DNA from: Deltaproteobacteria bacterium
Lineage (GTDB): Bacteria; Desulfobacterota; Desulfuromonadia; Desulfuromonadales; Geopsychrobacteraceae
Assembly: GCA_024276935.1 (NCBI GenBank)
Contig: JAJRWH010000104.1
Location: 1-45,839 of the forward strand
Length of the DNA stretch: 45,839 nt
Reading direction: 5' to 3'
Shown here: piece by piece, positions 14,415 through 23,591 of the stretch
Layout: the number at the start of each line of letters is the position of its first letter
How positions within the stretch are numbered: the stretch's first letter is position 1
Notes under the pieces: model-generated
Told to the model about the DNA's origin: nothing
Database searches by the model: none
The model's input: the letters and a program-made list of their open reading frames with translations, nothing else
Position numbers and translations under genes: made by a program

Positions 14415-15838
14415 AAACTGGCATATTCTTTCTGTTGCTATCCGTGTGGTTGCTGGCAGGATGCAGTCTGCATCAAGCACGGCCCATCACACCTTCTGCG
14501 CCGCTTCCTGACCAGTATTCAGACCAAACCGGGCAAGATGCGACCCCGGATTTCCAGAAGCCCTGGTGGCACAGCTTCAACGATCCCGGCCTTGAGCGGT
14601 TGATCCAACAATTGTTCCGTTCGAACCTGAGTCTGGTTCAGGGCCATGCCCGCTTGCAGCAATCGGCGGCACTGATGCGTCAGATCCGCTCATTTCGATA
14701 CCCGAACTTGACCCTCGACGGCCAAACAGGCCGCTCTGGCCAGCCGGGGCTATTTGGTGAACTCCAGAGCGAAACATCACAGCTTTCTGTCTCGGCAAGT
14801 TTTGAACTCGACCTGTTCAACAAGCTTTCGGCAAAAGATCAGGCTGCGCGACTGAGTTATCGGGCCACCCGAAATGACCTGCAGAGTCTCTATATGAATC
14901 TGTCTGCACAACTGGCAGATCTCTATTATCTGGCGATTGAACAACGGGCACAGATTCAACTGACAGACCAGACCATTCAACGTTACCAGGACAGCCTGCA
15001 GCGTGTCGAAAATCGTTATCGCCAGGGCATCACTACTGTCACCGATCTGTACCAGGCGCGTCAAAGTCTGGCGACAGCCAAAGCCAGCCGCATGACATTT
15101 CAACAGGCCCTGAGAGTCACCGAAAACGCCATTGCGGTCATGCTTGGCAATTATCCCGGGATGAACCCCCTGCCACAACAAAAGCAAATCCCCCTGGCAC
15201 CACCACAATTACCAGCGGGAGTCCCCGCGACTCTTCTTCAGTATCGTCCTGATCTGCGCGCCGGGCTGTTCCGGGTCAAATCCAGAGATGCCGAAACCGC
15301 CGCCGCTATTGCAGATCGTTTTCCCAGCTTCAATCTGGTCGGCAGCTTTGGCCGTTCCCGTTCTGATATCACCGGAACCCTGTTGAGCGGAAATTTCTGG
15401 AATCTGCTCCTTAAACTGTCGCAACCCCTGTTCGATGGTGGACGTCGTAAAGCAGAAGTCGCACGCAATCGTGCCGCTCTGGCTGAATCTGTTGCCGCCT
15501 ACCAGGAATCTGTCTTGCGAGCATTTCAGGAAGTCGAAGATGCCCTGAGTGGCAACCGAACCACCAGTATTCGCATTGAACATCTTATGGAACAGGAAAG
15601 GGCAACCAGAGCGACGCAACGGCTCGCTCTTGATCGCTATCTCAGAGGTCTGAGTGACTATCTGCCCGTTCTGACCGCCCAGGTTTTTCACTTCAACACC
15701 CAAAGCCAGCTACTGACTGCCCGCCGTCAACTGCTTTCACAGCGGATCTCTCTGGCCCGGGCACTGGGTGGAACCTGGATGGCCAACCAATCTGCAACTG
15801 ATCACCAACGTCTTGCCAGGCAGGAGATGGGCAAATGA
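14408..15838 (+). CDS. TolC/NodT-type outer-membrane efflux lipoprotein
   Basis: This is the outer-membrane channel component of a tripartite RND efflux system. The 476-aa protein begins with a lipoprotein signal ending in the lipobox LLAGC (Cys19). Two repeated outer-membrane-efflux domains follow, each with a long helical hairpin (about 60-250 and 265-455). Typical features are the PWWHSFNDPGLERLIQQ entry segment, the YRQGITTVTDLYQARQSL helix and the QYRPDLRAG linker between the repeats. Its start overlaps the tetR-type gene by 7 bases and its end overlaps the adaptor gene by 4 bases (ATGA), so the subunits are translationally coupled. Confidence 0.93.
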   Translation: MLKTGIFFLLLSVWLLAGCSLHQARPITPSAPLPDQYSDQTGQDATPDFQKPWWHSFNDPGLERLIQQLFRSNLSLVQGHARLQQSAALMRQIRSFRYPNLTLDGQTGRSGQPGLFGELQSETSQLSVSASFELDLFNKLSAKDQAARLSYRATRNDLQSLYMNLSAQLADLYYLAIEQRAQIQLTDQTIQRYQDSLQRVENRYRQGITTVTDLYQARQSLATAKASRMTFQQALRVTENAIAVMLGNYPGMNPLPQQKQIPLAPPQLPAGVPATLLQYRPDLRAGLFRVKSRDAETAAAIADRFPSFNLVGSFGRSRSDITGTLLSGNFWNLLLKLSQPLFDGGRRKAEVARNRAALAESVAAYQESVLRAFQEVEDALSGNRTTSIRIEHLMEQERATRATQRLALDRYLRGLSDYLPVLTAQVFHFNTQSQLLTARRQLLSQRISLARALGGTWMANQSATDHQRLARQEMGK

Positions 15839-17031
15839 ACCATAAATCCGCACCGAAAAAAACCGTCAAATGGCTACTGCCCCTGCTGATTCTGCTTGTC
15901 GCCGGGCTGGGCAGTCTGGCCATTATCAAGTCTCGCAAGGCACCGGAAAAAAGACCGACAACAAATCCCGGAGTCATGGTCGAAACGCTTGAAGTTGTCA
16001 GGCGTTCGCAGCCCGCTGTCGTTTTTGCGACGGGTCTGGTTGAACCCTGGCAGGAAATCTCACTGGTGGCTGAGGTCAGCGGTAAGTTGACATGGATTTC
16101 GCCACGTTTTGTTAACGGAGGATTCTTCAAAAAAGGCGAAAAACTGCTCGAAATTGATCCGCGAGATTATCGCCTGGCGGTCGAAAAATCGAAGGCAGAA
16201 CTGGCACGCGCTAAAACCAACCTGCAGATGGAACAAGAACAGGCTGCGATTGCCCGGCAGGAGTGGGAAAATCTGGAGTTGAAAGATAAAGGGACTCCTG
16301 GGCCTCTGGTCCTTCGTCAACCACAACTCGCCAGTGAACACGCCAATCTTGCGGCAGCACAGGCCGGGCTTGATCAGGCCCTGCTGAACCTTGAAAGAAC
16401 CAGCATCCGCGCTCCTTTCAATGGGAGACTGCACAACAAACAGGTCGATCTGGGTGAATATGTGCGCGTCGGCACCCCCCTGGCAATGCTGGCCGGAACA
16501 GACCGGGCTGAAATCATCACTCCGCTGCCGATTGAAGACCTGCAATGGCTGAAAATTCCCCTGGCAGGAAGCGACCAAACAGGATCTCCCTGCACCATTT
16601 CAACCCAGGTCGGCTCACGCCGGTATCAGTGGCAGGGAAGCGTCATTCGTGCTCACGGAGAAATTGACAAGACAACCCGCATGGCCAAAATCGTCATTGG
16701 CAGCAAAGACCCGTACAACCTTTTACGCCATGACAAAAAAACAGACCTGCCCCTGACAAATGGACTTTTTGTTGAGCTCGAAATGACAGGTTCTCAACTT
16801 GAACAGGTCGTTGCCATTCCGCGCAATGCCCTGCGAGAAGGTGATGTTGTCTGGTTGATGAACGACAAAAATCTGCTTGAAATTCGTCCCGTCCATGTTT
16901 TACGGCGTCAACAGCAGACCCTGCTGATCGATCAGGGTCTCCAGGGTGGGGAACAACTGATTTTAACCAGCATTTCAGGAGCTGCCCCCGGAATGAAACT
17001 GCGTCGTCAAAGCAGGGGGAATCCGAAATGA
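15835..17031 (+). CDS. RND efflux periplasmic adaptor (membrane fusion protein)
   Basis: The adaptor links the inner-membrane pump to the outer-membrane channel. The 398-aa protein has one N-terminal membrane anchor (about 12-32, no lipobox). It then shows the usual order of lipoyl half-motif, short alpha-hairpin (about 110-185, EKSKAELARAKTNLQMEQEQ), second lipoyl half with SIRAPFNGRLHNKQVDLGEYV, beta-barrel and membrane-proximal domain. It lies between the channel and pump genes with ATGA overlaps on both sides, consistent with fixed subunit ratios. Confidence 0.93.
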   Translation: MNHKSAPKKTVKWLLPLLILLVAGLGSLAIIKSRKAPEKRPTTNPGVMVETLEVVRRSQPAVVFATGLVEPWQEISLVAEVSGKLTWISPRFVNGGFFKKGEKLLEIDPRDYRLAVEKSKAELARAKTNLQMEQEQAAIARQEWENLELKDKGTPGPLVLRQPQLASEHANLAAAQAGLDQALLNLERTSIRAPFNGRLHNKQVDLGEYVRVGTPLAMLAGTDRAEIITPLPIEDLQWLKIPLAGSDQTGSPCTISTQVGSRRYQWQGSVIRAHGEIDKTTRMAKIVIGSKDPYNLLRHDKKTDLPLTNGLFVELEMTGSQLEQVVAIPRNALREGDVVWLMNDKNLLEIRPVHVLRRQQQTLLIDQGLQGGEQLILTSISGAAPGMKLRRQSRGNPK

Positions 17032-20000
17032 AAGGTGCCGTCCGCTGGATGACAACCAACCATGTGGCCGCGAACCTGCTGATGCTGGTCCTGATTCTGG
17101 GGGGAATCATCAAGGCTCCACATATCAAACAGGAGGTTTTCCCCGAAGTCTCTCTTGACCGGATTGCTGTCGTTGTCGCCTATCCTGGTGCCGGACCTGA
17201 AGAGGTCGAAGAAGGAATCATCCTCAAGGTGGAAGAAGGGCTGACCGGAGTCGACGGGATCAAACAACTCAAGTCAACCGCCAGCGAAGGCTCTGGAAGT
17301 ATCGTCGCCGAAATCTATGCCGATCACGACCCGGACCGGGTTCTGCAAGACATCAAGAGTGAGGTCGATCGGATTACCACCTTTCCTGAAGATGCTGAAA
17401 AACCGGTGATCAGCAAACTGCTTAATCGTCGCGAAGTCATCTCGGTGGTGGTTTACGGTCAGATTGGAGAACGCAGTCTGCGCCAACAGGCCGAGAAAGT
17501 TCGAGACGAGTTACTGGAACTTCCCGGCATTACCCAGGTGGATCTTGGCGGAGTCCGCCCTTTTGAAATTTCGATTGAAATCCCCGAGGAGCGCCTGCGT
17601 CAATATCACCTGACCCTTGACCAGGTTGCGGCGAAAATCCGTAGCGCTTCTCTTGACCTGCCCGGAGGATCGATTAAAACCACGGCTGGTGAAATTCTGT
17701 TGCGAACCAAGGAAAGACGTTATTTCGGGCCTGAATATGCCGACATTGTCATTCTTGGCAACCCGGATGGTACCCAGGTCACCCTGGGTGATATCGCCCA
17801 GGTGGTTGACGGATTTGAAGATACTGACGAGTTTGCCCGCTTCGACAACCAACCCGCTGCGATGGTCAAGGTTTTTCGCATTGGCAATCAGAAACCAACC
17901 GAAATCTCTGAGGTCGTCCGTAACTACATCAACAACAAGCGTCTGCAACTGCCCGACAGTATCAAGCTGGCGACCTGGAACGACAGTTCTGAAATCTTTG
18001 AAAGCCGCATGTCACTGCTGCAAAAAAATGCTCTTTACGGCCTCGGTCTGGTCATTATTATTCTGGGGCTGTTTCTTGAAATCAGACTGGCTCTCTGGGT
18101 CATGCTGGGAATTCCGATTTCCTTTTTCGGCACCCTGTTTCTGATGCCCTTTATCGGGGTTTCAATCAACATGATCTCGCTCTTTGCCTTTATTCTTGCC
18201 CTGGGGATACTGGTCGATGATGCGATTGTCGTGGGCGAAAACATCTATGAGCACCGTCAGGCGGGTAAACCTTTTGCGAAAGCGGCAATGGACGGAGCCC
18301 TCGAAGTTGCGGTCCCCGTTACTTTTTCGGTTCTGACCACCGTTGCGGCCTTTATGCCACTGATCTTTGTTTCGGGAATGATGGGCAAATTCATCAAGGT
18401 CATCCCCCTGATTGTCATCACCTTGCTCCTGGCCTCGCTGATTGAATCACTCTTTGTTTTACCCGCCCATCTGGCAATGGGAAAACGCCGTGGTGAAAGT
18501 CGGGGATTACTTGGTGCCATCGACAGAACCCGCCGTCTCTTCGGCCATAACCTTGATCGGTTTGTCGCCGGGCCCTATCGCAAAACCCTGGAACTGAATA
18601 TCAGCTACCGTTATGTTTCGCTGGCCCTCGCTCTGGCGGCGCTCATTTTGACTATCGGTATCGTAAAAGGTGGAATTATCAAATTTCGCTTTATGCCCGA
18701 AGTTGATGGAGACCGGATTACTGCTGCGGCCCAGATGACCCGGGGGATGCCGATCGAAGCAACCACCAAAGTCCAGCAGCGCCTGGTCGAGACAGCCCTT
18801 GAAACCGTCGCCGAATATGACCAAAAACGTCCCGCAGGAGATTCGATCCTGCGCAATATCTATTCAGTCGTCGGAGGAACCATTGCAGGTGGCGGTCCGG
18901 GCGGCGGATTCACCAGCAATGGCACCCACCTGACCAATGTCGCCATGTTTCTGACCAAAAGTGAGCAGCGTGGCATCCCGGCCACTGAAATCTCAGCTCG
19001 CTGGCGTGAAAAAATGGGAGAAATGCCAGGAATCGAATCGCTGACTTTTGCCTCAAACCTGATCCATATGGGAGCCAACATAGACGTTCGGCTGGCCCAC
19101 GAAAGTTTCGCTGTTCTCGAGAAAGCTTCAAACCGACTGCGGGATGTCCTGGCAGAATACCCCGGGGTTGGAGATATTGAAGACAGCTACTCGCGTGGTA
19201 AACGCGAGATCAAATTACGTCTCAAGCCCGCCGCCCGAACCCTCGGTATTACAGAAAGTGATCTGGGCCGCCAGGTTCGAGCCGCCTTCTACGGATCAGA
19301 GGCTCTGCGCCTGCAACGTGGCCGTAATGAAATCAAGGTCATGGTGCGTTATCCTGAGAAAAACCGCCGGACTCTGGCCGACCTTGAAAACCTGCGCATC
19401 CGTACCCCGGCGGGAGCAGAAATTCCTCTTAACGTTGCCGCCAGTGTCAGCCAGGGTTTTGGATTTTCTCAAATAAACCGCACAGATCGCAAACGCGTTA
19501 TCAACATCACTGCCAGCGTTAACAGTCATAAAAATAATACTCAGGACATTCTCAAAGAACTTAAAACCGATATCCTGCCCCAGCTGGTTTCAGACTATCC
19601 GGGCTTGAGCTTCGATATGGAAGGGGAAGAAAAAGAGCGCGCTGAATCGATGCAAAGCATGCTCAGCGGGTTTGAGCTGGCCCTGCTGATGATTTTTGCC
19701 CTGCTGGCAATCCCATTTCGCAGCTACAGCCAACCACTCTTAATCATGGCCGCCATTCCTTTTGGAATGATCGGGGCAGTCCTTGGCCATATTCTGATGG
19801 GGTTTGATCTCAGCCTGTTAAGCCTCTTCGGTGTCGTTGCCCTGTCTGGGGTCGTCGTCAACGATTCGCTGTTACTCATCGACCGCGCCAACCGTAATCG
19901 ACGGCAGGGGATGGATCTGCACCAGAGCCTGGTCGAAGCAGGAACCAGACGCTTTCGTCCCATCATCCTGACTTCGCTGACCACCTTTTGCGGGCTCACC

Positions 20001-20183
20001 CCGATTATTCTTGAAACCAGCGTTCAGGCCCAGTTTCTGATCCCGATGGCCATCAGCCTGGCCTTTGGCATTCTCTTCGCCACCGGCATTACCCTGCTGC
20101 TGATTCCGGGACTCTATATGATTCTTGAAGATATACGACGCATGATCGGACTGAAGGATCACCATGCAGAACAGGATCAGTGA
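17028..20183 (+). CDS. RND-family efflux transporter permease
   Basis: The inner-membrane, proton-driven pump of the operon, 1051 aa, the full AcrB-like length. Transmembrane segment 1 lies at about 12-30, and two large periplasmic loops (about 35-335 and 555-870) alternate with blocks of six transmembrane helices. TM4 carries the paired Asp of VDDAIVVGENIYEH, the proton-relay residues. The equivalent TM10 region reads SGVVVNDSLLLIDRAN. A glycine-rich loop (GGGPGGG, around 625) lies in the second periplasmic region. The substrate class cannot be told: it does not look like the CusA metal-pump type, and the sequence is nearer to the broad multidrug/hydrophobe group. Confidence 0.93.
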   Translation: MKGAVRWMTTNHVAANLLMLVLILGGIIKAPHIKQEVFPEVSLDRIAVVVAYPGAGPEEVEEGIILKVEEGLTGVDGIKQLKSTASEGSGSIVAEIYADHDPDRVLQDIKSEVDRITTFPEDAEKPVISKLLNRREVISVVVYGQIGERSLRQQAEKVRDELLELPGITQVDLGGVRPFEISIEIPEERLRQYHLTLDQVAAKIRSASLDLPGGSIKTTAGEILLRTKERRYFGPEYADIVILGNPDGTQVTLGDIAQVVDGFEDTDEFARFDNQPAAMVKVFRIGNQKPTEISEVVRNYINNKRLQLPDSIKLATWNDSSEIFESRMSLLQKNALYGLGLVIIILGLFLEIRLALWVMLGIPISFFGTLFLMPFIGVSINMISLFAFILALGILVDDAIVVGENIYEHRQAGKPFAKAAMDGALEVAVPVTFSVLTTVAAFMPLIFVSGMMGKFIKVIPLIVITLLLASLIESLFVLPAHLAMGKRRGESRGLLGAIDRTRRLFGHNLDRFVAGPYRKTLELNISYRYVSLALALAALILTIGIVKGGIIKFRFMPEVDGDRITAAAQMTRGMPIEATTKVQQRLVETALETVAEYDQKRPAGDSILRNIYSVVGGTIAGGGPGGGFTSNGTHLTNVAMFLTKSEQRGIPATEISARWREKMGEMPGIESLTFASNLIHMGANIDVRLAHESFAVLEKASNRLRDVLAEYPGVGDIEDSYSRGKREIKLRLKPAARTLGITESDLGRQVRAAFYGSEALRLQRGRNEIKVMVRYPEKNRRTLADLENLRIRTPAGAEIPLNVAASVSQGFGFSQINRTDRKRVINITASVNSHKNNTQDILKELKTDILPQLVSDYPGLSFDMEGEEKERAESMQSMLSGFELALLMIFALLAIPFRSYSQPLLIMAAIPFGMIGAVLGHILMGFDLSLLSLFGVVALSGVVVNDSLLLIDRANRNRRQGMDLHQSLVEAGTRRFRPIILTSLTTFCGLTPIILETSVQAQFLIPMAISLAFGILFATGITLLLIPGLYMILEDIRRMIGLKDHHAEQDQ

Positions 20184-20230
20184 ACCTGCCATGCGGCCTT
20201 TGATAGTAACCGGATTCAATCCCCGGTCAT

Positions 20231-20518
20231 TCAGAGTCTCTTCCCGGCTGAGCGATACACAGACAGACGATCTCGACGACCGACAGCGACCACAATCACC
20301 AGAATTTGATGATCATCTATCTGATACACCAATCGATAACCGGCATTTCTCAACTTAATCTTGTAACAATCGGGCAAACTGCGTAACCGATCAGCTTTGA
20401 CCCGTGGTTGCTCAAGGCGTTCAGCCAGCTTCTTTTTAAACTGTTTTCTAACCGACTCATCGAGTTTGTGCCACTCCTTCAAGGCCGACTTTTTAAATGC
20501 CAGCTCATAACTCATCAA
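20231..20518 (-). CDS. RelE/StbE-family toxin
   Basis: A 95-aa basic protein with the RelE/ParE fold: helical N-terminal half (KKSALKEWHKLDESVRKQFKKKLAERL), then strands with LPDCYKIKLRNAGYRLVYQID and a final VVAVGRRDRLSVYRSAGKRL. The C-terminal Arg and Tyr residues resemble those that cut mRNA on the ribosome in RelE. Its start overlaps the upstream antitoxin by 14 bases, as is normal for these pairs. It starts with two consecutive ATG codons. The target is inferred from the family. Confidence 0.92.
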   Translation of the reverse strand: MMSYELAFKKSALKEWHKLDESVRKQFKKKLAERLEQPRVKADRLRSLPDCYKIKLRNAGYRLVYQIDDHQILVIVVAVGRRDRLSVYRSAGKRL

Positions 20519-20750
20519 GATCGACCTTTACGCTGACTTCCTCAGCCCGCTCTTCAACCAGCTTTGCCAACTCATAATCTTCGAGTTGCTCCATAACCGC
20601 TTCAAAAGTTTCAGCAGGAACCAGATAGGCACTCGGTTTGTTGTGGTTCAAAATTACAACCGGTGCACCTTCGGCATCATGAATGACTCGACTGGGATTT
20701 TTCTTCAGATCACTGATACTGACCGACGCAGAGGCAAGTATTCGATCCAT
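20505..20750 (-). CDS. Phd/YefM (StbD-like) antitoxin
   Basis: An 81-aa acidic protein that should bind and neutralise the RelE-like toxin and repress the operon. The N-terminal DNA-binding part reads ASVSISDLKKNPSRVI, followed by APVVILNHNKPSAYLVPAETFEAVMEQLEDYEL, close to StbD of the StbDE system. The acidic C-terminal tail (residues ~58-81) would wrap the toxin. I chose ATG 20750, which has GGAG six bases upstream; ATG 20771 precedes that site. Confidence 0.92.
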   Translation of the reverse strand: MDRILASASVSISDLKKNPSRVIHDAEGAPVVILNHNKPSAYLVPAETFEAVMEQLEDYELAKLVEERAEEVSVKVDLDEL

Positions 20751-20785
20751 AATCATCTCCTTTTTTGGCACTTTTTATAGCGGTG

Positions 20786-20815
20786 ATTATAGGCCATCTT
20801 GTAGAGGGGGTGCAA
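20786..20815 (-). promoter_or_regulatory. Promoter of the toxin-antitoxin operon
   Basis: On the minus strand there is a -35 TTGCAC (20810-20815), an 18-base spacer and a perfect -10 TATAAT (20786-20791). Just downstream the sequence TATAATCACCGCTATAA repeats the TATA-containing element, a plausible autorepressor site. Confidence 0.6.
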
Positions 20816-20929
20816 TCCCTTTTATCACAACCGGTGGGGAGCACATTGGGTGGAAAGAAAACCCTCTTATGCTTATCTGCTTTCCCGCCGCCACTTTCTG
20901 TCAATTCACTCTTGCAATCCACCCGCAAA

Positions 20930-20966
20930 AAAAGGCCGCTGCTTCAATAATGAAGCAGCGGCCTTT
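20930..20966 (-). terminator. Terminator after the haem-binding protein gene
   Basis: A perfect 16-bp stem pairs 20931-20946 with 20951-20966 around a 4-base loop. On the minus strand it ends in a T run (complement of 20927-20933). It lies 10 bases after the stop codon at 20977. Confidence 0.9.
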
Positions 20967-20976
20967 GAGTTGGATT

Positions 20977-21879
20977 TCAATATACCGGCTGGATAAAATG
21001 GAGCCGCAACGGCTCTGATATCCGTCCCATTCCGTAAAGGTTGGGAGAATTGACATCAAAGTTGTTGCCATAAAGACTGAAGATCGAAACCCCGAAAAGA
21101 GGGCTCTTGTCTGGTGAAAACTGGATATCATCCTTGTGACCGGTTCGCAATTTTCGACTGAATTCAATAAACCAGAAACCACTTTGCCAACGGCCCATGG
21201 CCTTGACATCTCCCCGACTGCCCGTCGGTTGAGCAGGCAAAAAACGATTGATGACCTGAGTCGAAAACTGTGCAGGTCGAGGAACTTTTCGATAAGGGGC
21301 CTTCCCCTTATCTGCAAGCCGGGTCAGCCAGTGGACCCGACCACTAAAGCTGTGTAATCGCTTGCCCTCATCGGACTCATGAGCGGTCTTTCCTTTCAAC
21401 CCAGCAGATCGTGAAGAAAGAATCTGCATCTTATCATCGGCATAGCCTGATAAATTGCTGCGATTTGCTTTCCAGTACCAGATATCGGCACGATAATCGT
21501 CATCGGAAAAGTTGGACAGATTGACATCATGCGCCATCATGTTCCACTTGAAAACAAAGGTGTCTTCGCGGTGAGCCCCTTCAACGTACCGGTTCTTGTC
21601 CATGTCCCAGGTCCAGGGCTCGTGCAAGGGGTTTTCCGCCTTGTCTGGATACTGAACCAGAAAATAGATTCGTTCGTCAGTATAAAGAGCCGACAACAAA
21701 ATGGTCTCGTCGGCGGTTTGATCATTAATCAGAACCGGTTTTGCCCGTTGCCATATACGATCAGAGCTGTCCCCATCGACCACAGGACCCCGTACCACTT
21801 TCACTACATTGACCTGTAATTCAGCCTGAGCCAGGATTGGCATCAACAGAAAACACAGCAGCAACAACAATAACTTCAT
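20977..21879 (-). CDS. Secreted ethylbenzene-dehydrogenase-like (haem-binding) protein
   Basis: A 300-aa exported protein. From ATG 21879 it has a clear signal peptide (MKLLLLLLCFLLMPILAQA, cleavage after AQA). The mature part has the pattern of the EB_dh/DOMON-like beta-sandwich of ethylbenzene dehydrogenase gamma subunits and cytochrome c-552-type proteins: VDGDSSDRIWQRAKPVL near the N-terminus, YFLVQYPDKAENP, DTFVFKWNMMA and WFIEFSRKL. In those families Met and Lys/His ligate a b-type haem. There is no CxxCH motif, so no c-type haem is predicted. ATG 21906 is in frame but the one at 21879 fits the signal peptide. The gene is monocistronic with no molybdoenzyme or membrane partner nearby. 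Confidence 0.78.
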   Translation of the reverse strand: MKLLLLLLCFLLMPILAQAELQVNVVKVVRGPVVDGDSSDRIWQRAKPVLINDQTADETILLSALYTDERIYFLVQYPDKAENPLHEPWTWDMDKNRYVEGAHREDTFVFKWNMMAHDVNLSNFSDDDYRADIWYWKANRSNLSGYADDKMQILSSRSAGLKGKTAHESDEGKRLHSFSGRVHWLTRLADKGKAPYRKVPRPAQFSTQVINRFLPAQPTGSRGDVKAMGRWQSGFWFIEFSRKLRTGHKDDIQFSPDKSPLFGVSIFSLYGNNFDVNSPNLYGMGRISEPLRLHFIQPVY

Positions 21880-22027
21880 GTCATACAGTCTCCATCCCCC
21901 CTTCATTTAACAAAGTCCAATTTGATGATATTAACAAAAATTCTCATCCCTGTATCAATTTTTTTTGCTCAACTTGCATTGCCTGGGTAAATCGTTTAAA
22001 AATCGCTGTTTTTATAAATCATCGACA

Positions 22028-22786
22028 ATGGATCGGCAAATGACTCAGCAACAACTCTATCGACGGATAAAAAAGCAAACCGGACGTGCTATCGGAGATT
22101 TCAATCTGATTGAAGAAGGAGATCGTATTGCGGTTGGTGTCTCAGGCGGCAAAGATTCATATACCCTGCTTCATATTCTGGAAGAATTGCGTCAGAAGGC
22201 CCCGGTCAAATTTGAACTGGTTGCGGTCAATGTAGACTCCGGATTCCCTGGCTTTCGCACCGAAGTCATCGAGTCCTACCTGCAGGAGCAGGGCTTTGAA
22301 TACCGGATGGAATCAACTGATTGCTACGAAACTATCGAACAAAAAATACGGCCTGGTTCTTCTTATTGTTCTTTCTGTGCCCGTCTGCGCCGCGGGGTCC
22401 TGTACCGCCTGGCCAGCGAGCTTGGTTGCAACAAAATTGCCCTGGGCCATCATTTGGATGATTTCATTGAAACCCTGCTTCTCAACCAATTCTATATCGG
22501 TACCCTTGCGGCAATGAGTCCCAAATTACTTGCCGACAATGGCAAACATACCGTCATCCGCCCACTGGTATACGTCGAAGAATCTGATATCATTCAATAC
22601 AGCCGTCTATATGGATTCCCGATTATCTGTTGTTCCTGCCCGGTCTGCGGCACTGTAGACCAGAAACGTCAACGGATGAAGCAACTGATTACTTCTCTGG
22701 CCACTGAGATTCCCGGGATTCGTCGCAGCATGATTGCGGCTCTTGGCAACGTTCAACCACGGCATCTTTTCAATGAGGAAGAGTGA
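22028..22786 (+). CDS. ttcA: tRNA 2-thiocytidine biosynthesis protein TtcA
   Basis: TtcA makes 2-thiocytidine at position 32 of certain tRNAs using ATP and an iron-sulfur cluster. The 252-aa protein has the PP-loop ATPase motif SGGKDS (39-44) and the two CxxC motifs of the family, CSFC in the middle and CPVC near the C-terminus. The GHHLDDFIETLL segment is also typical. Neither candidate start has a strong ribosome-binding site: ATG 22028 is the longer, ATG 22040 has GGAT seven bases upstream, and TTG/ATG codons further up lie in A/T-rich DNA. Its last codons carry the ribosome-binding site of the next gene, so the two are coupled. Confidence 0.92.
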   Translation: MDRQMTQQQLYRRIKKQTGRAIGDFNLIEEGDRIAVGVSGGKDSYTLLHILEELRQKAPVKFELVAVNVDSGFPGFRTEVIESYLQEQGFEYRMESTDCYETIEQKIRPGSSYCSFCARLRRGVLYRLASELGCNKIALGHHLDDFIETLLLNQFYIGTLAAMSPKLLADNGKHTVIRPLVYVEESDIIQYSRLYGFPIICCSCPVCGTVDQKRQRMKQLITSLATEIPGIRRSMIAALGNVQPRHLFNEEE

Positions 22787-22787
22787 C

Positions 22788-23588
22788 TTGACCGTAAAGA
22801 CTTCATGCGACAGCAACTGTCAGAATAATCTGAGCCAGGATATTGATCTGGCCCGCGGGGTTCAGCAGCTGCTCTTCCCCCGAAGTTCTCCGGTCTGCGA
22901 CTGGTCCTGTATCGGGGTCAAAAATCAGATGGCCCAGGGGTTGGGCGGCGACTATTTTGATTTCATCCAGATGTCGGACGGGTGCCAAACTCTTTACATC
23001 GGTGACGTCACGGGACATGGCCTGCATGCCTCAATCGTTATGTCACTGATCTATGGTTTCATTCATCGTGCATCCGCTGAGCAATGTGATCCTCTGGCGG
23101 TTGTCACCGGTGTCAATCATTTTCTGCGCAACTTTGCCAGCCGCAGTGACAAGCTGGATCATTTTTTTTCAACCACCCTGTTTTTGGCTGTCATCGACCC
23201 TAAAAGTCTGCGGATGCACTACATCAACTGTGGCCATGTTGCCCCGTTGCTCCGGCGCGACAAGACAATCATTCATTTTGAACCAACAGGTCCACCTCTT
23301 GGTTTTTTCGAAAAGCCCGATATCGAGCTTGGATCATTCCAGTTTTCAACCGGAGATCGGCTTCTGCTTTATACGGACGGTATCAGCGAGGCCGTTAATT
23401 CTTCAGGTGAGCAGTATGGCAGCAAACGGGTTGAAGCCGCCTTGTTGGAAATTGAGGGGGACCATCTTGAGTTTCTGGATGCGGCTTACCAGAGAATGGT
23501 TGATTTTGGCAGCCTGTCACCACCAGAGGATGACTGTACCTCCATTATCCTCGATTTTCATAAACCTCTCCCCGGAGCTGTAGACTGA
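22788..23588 (+). CDS. SpoIIE/RsbU-type serine/threonine phosphatase (PP2C-like)
   Basis: A stand-alone 266-aa phosphatase domain of the SpoIIE/RsbU group, which typically dephosphorylates anti-sigma-factor antagonists or similar switch proteins. Metal-binding motifs are present: LGGDYFDF, IGDVTGHGLHAS, LLYTDGISEA and PEDDCTSIILDF. No sensor or receiver domain is fused to it. The best ribosome-binding site (GAGGAAGAG, 22776-22783) points to a TTG start at 22788, one base after the ttcA stop. In-frame ATGs at 22773 and 22734 overlap ttcA and lack such a site. It lies 3 bases before a PilZ-like gene, suggesting one signalling unit. Confidence 0.85.
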   Translation: MTVKTSCDSNCQNNLSQDIDLARGVQQLLFPRSSPVCDWSCIGVKNQMAQGLGGDYFDFIQMSDGCQTLYIGDVTGHGLHASIVMSLIYGFIHRASAEQCDPLAVVTGVNHFLRNFASRSDKLDHFFSTTLFLAVIDPKSLRMHYINCGHVAPLLRRDKTIIHFEPTGPPLGFFEKPDIELGSFQFSTGDRLLLYTDGISEAVNSSGEQYGSKRVEAALLEIEGDHLEFLDAAYQRMVDFGSLSPPEDDCTSIILDFHKPLPGAVD

Positions 23589-23591
23589 CCT

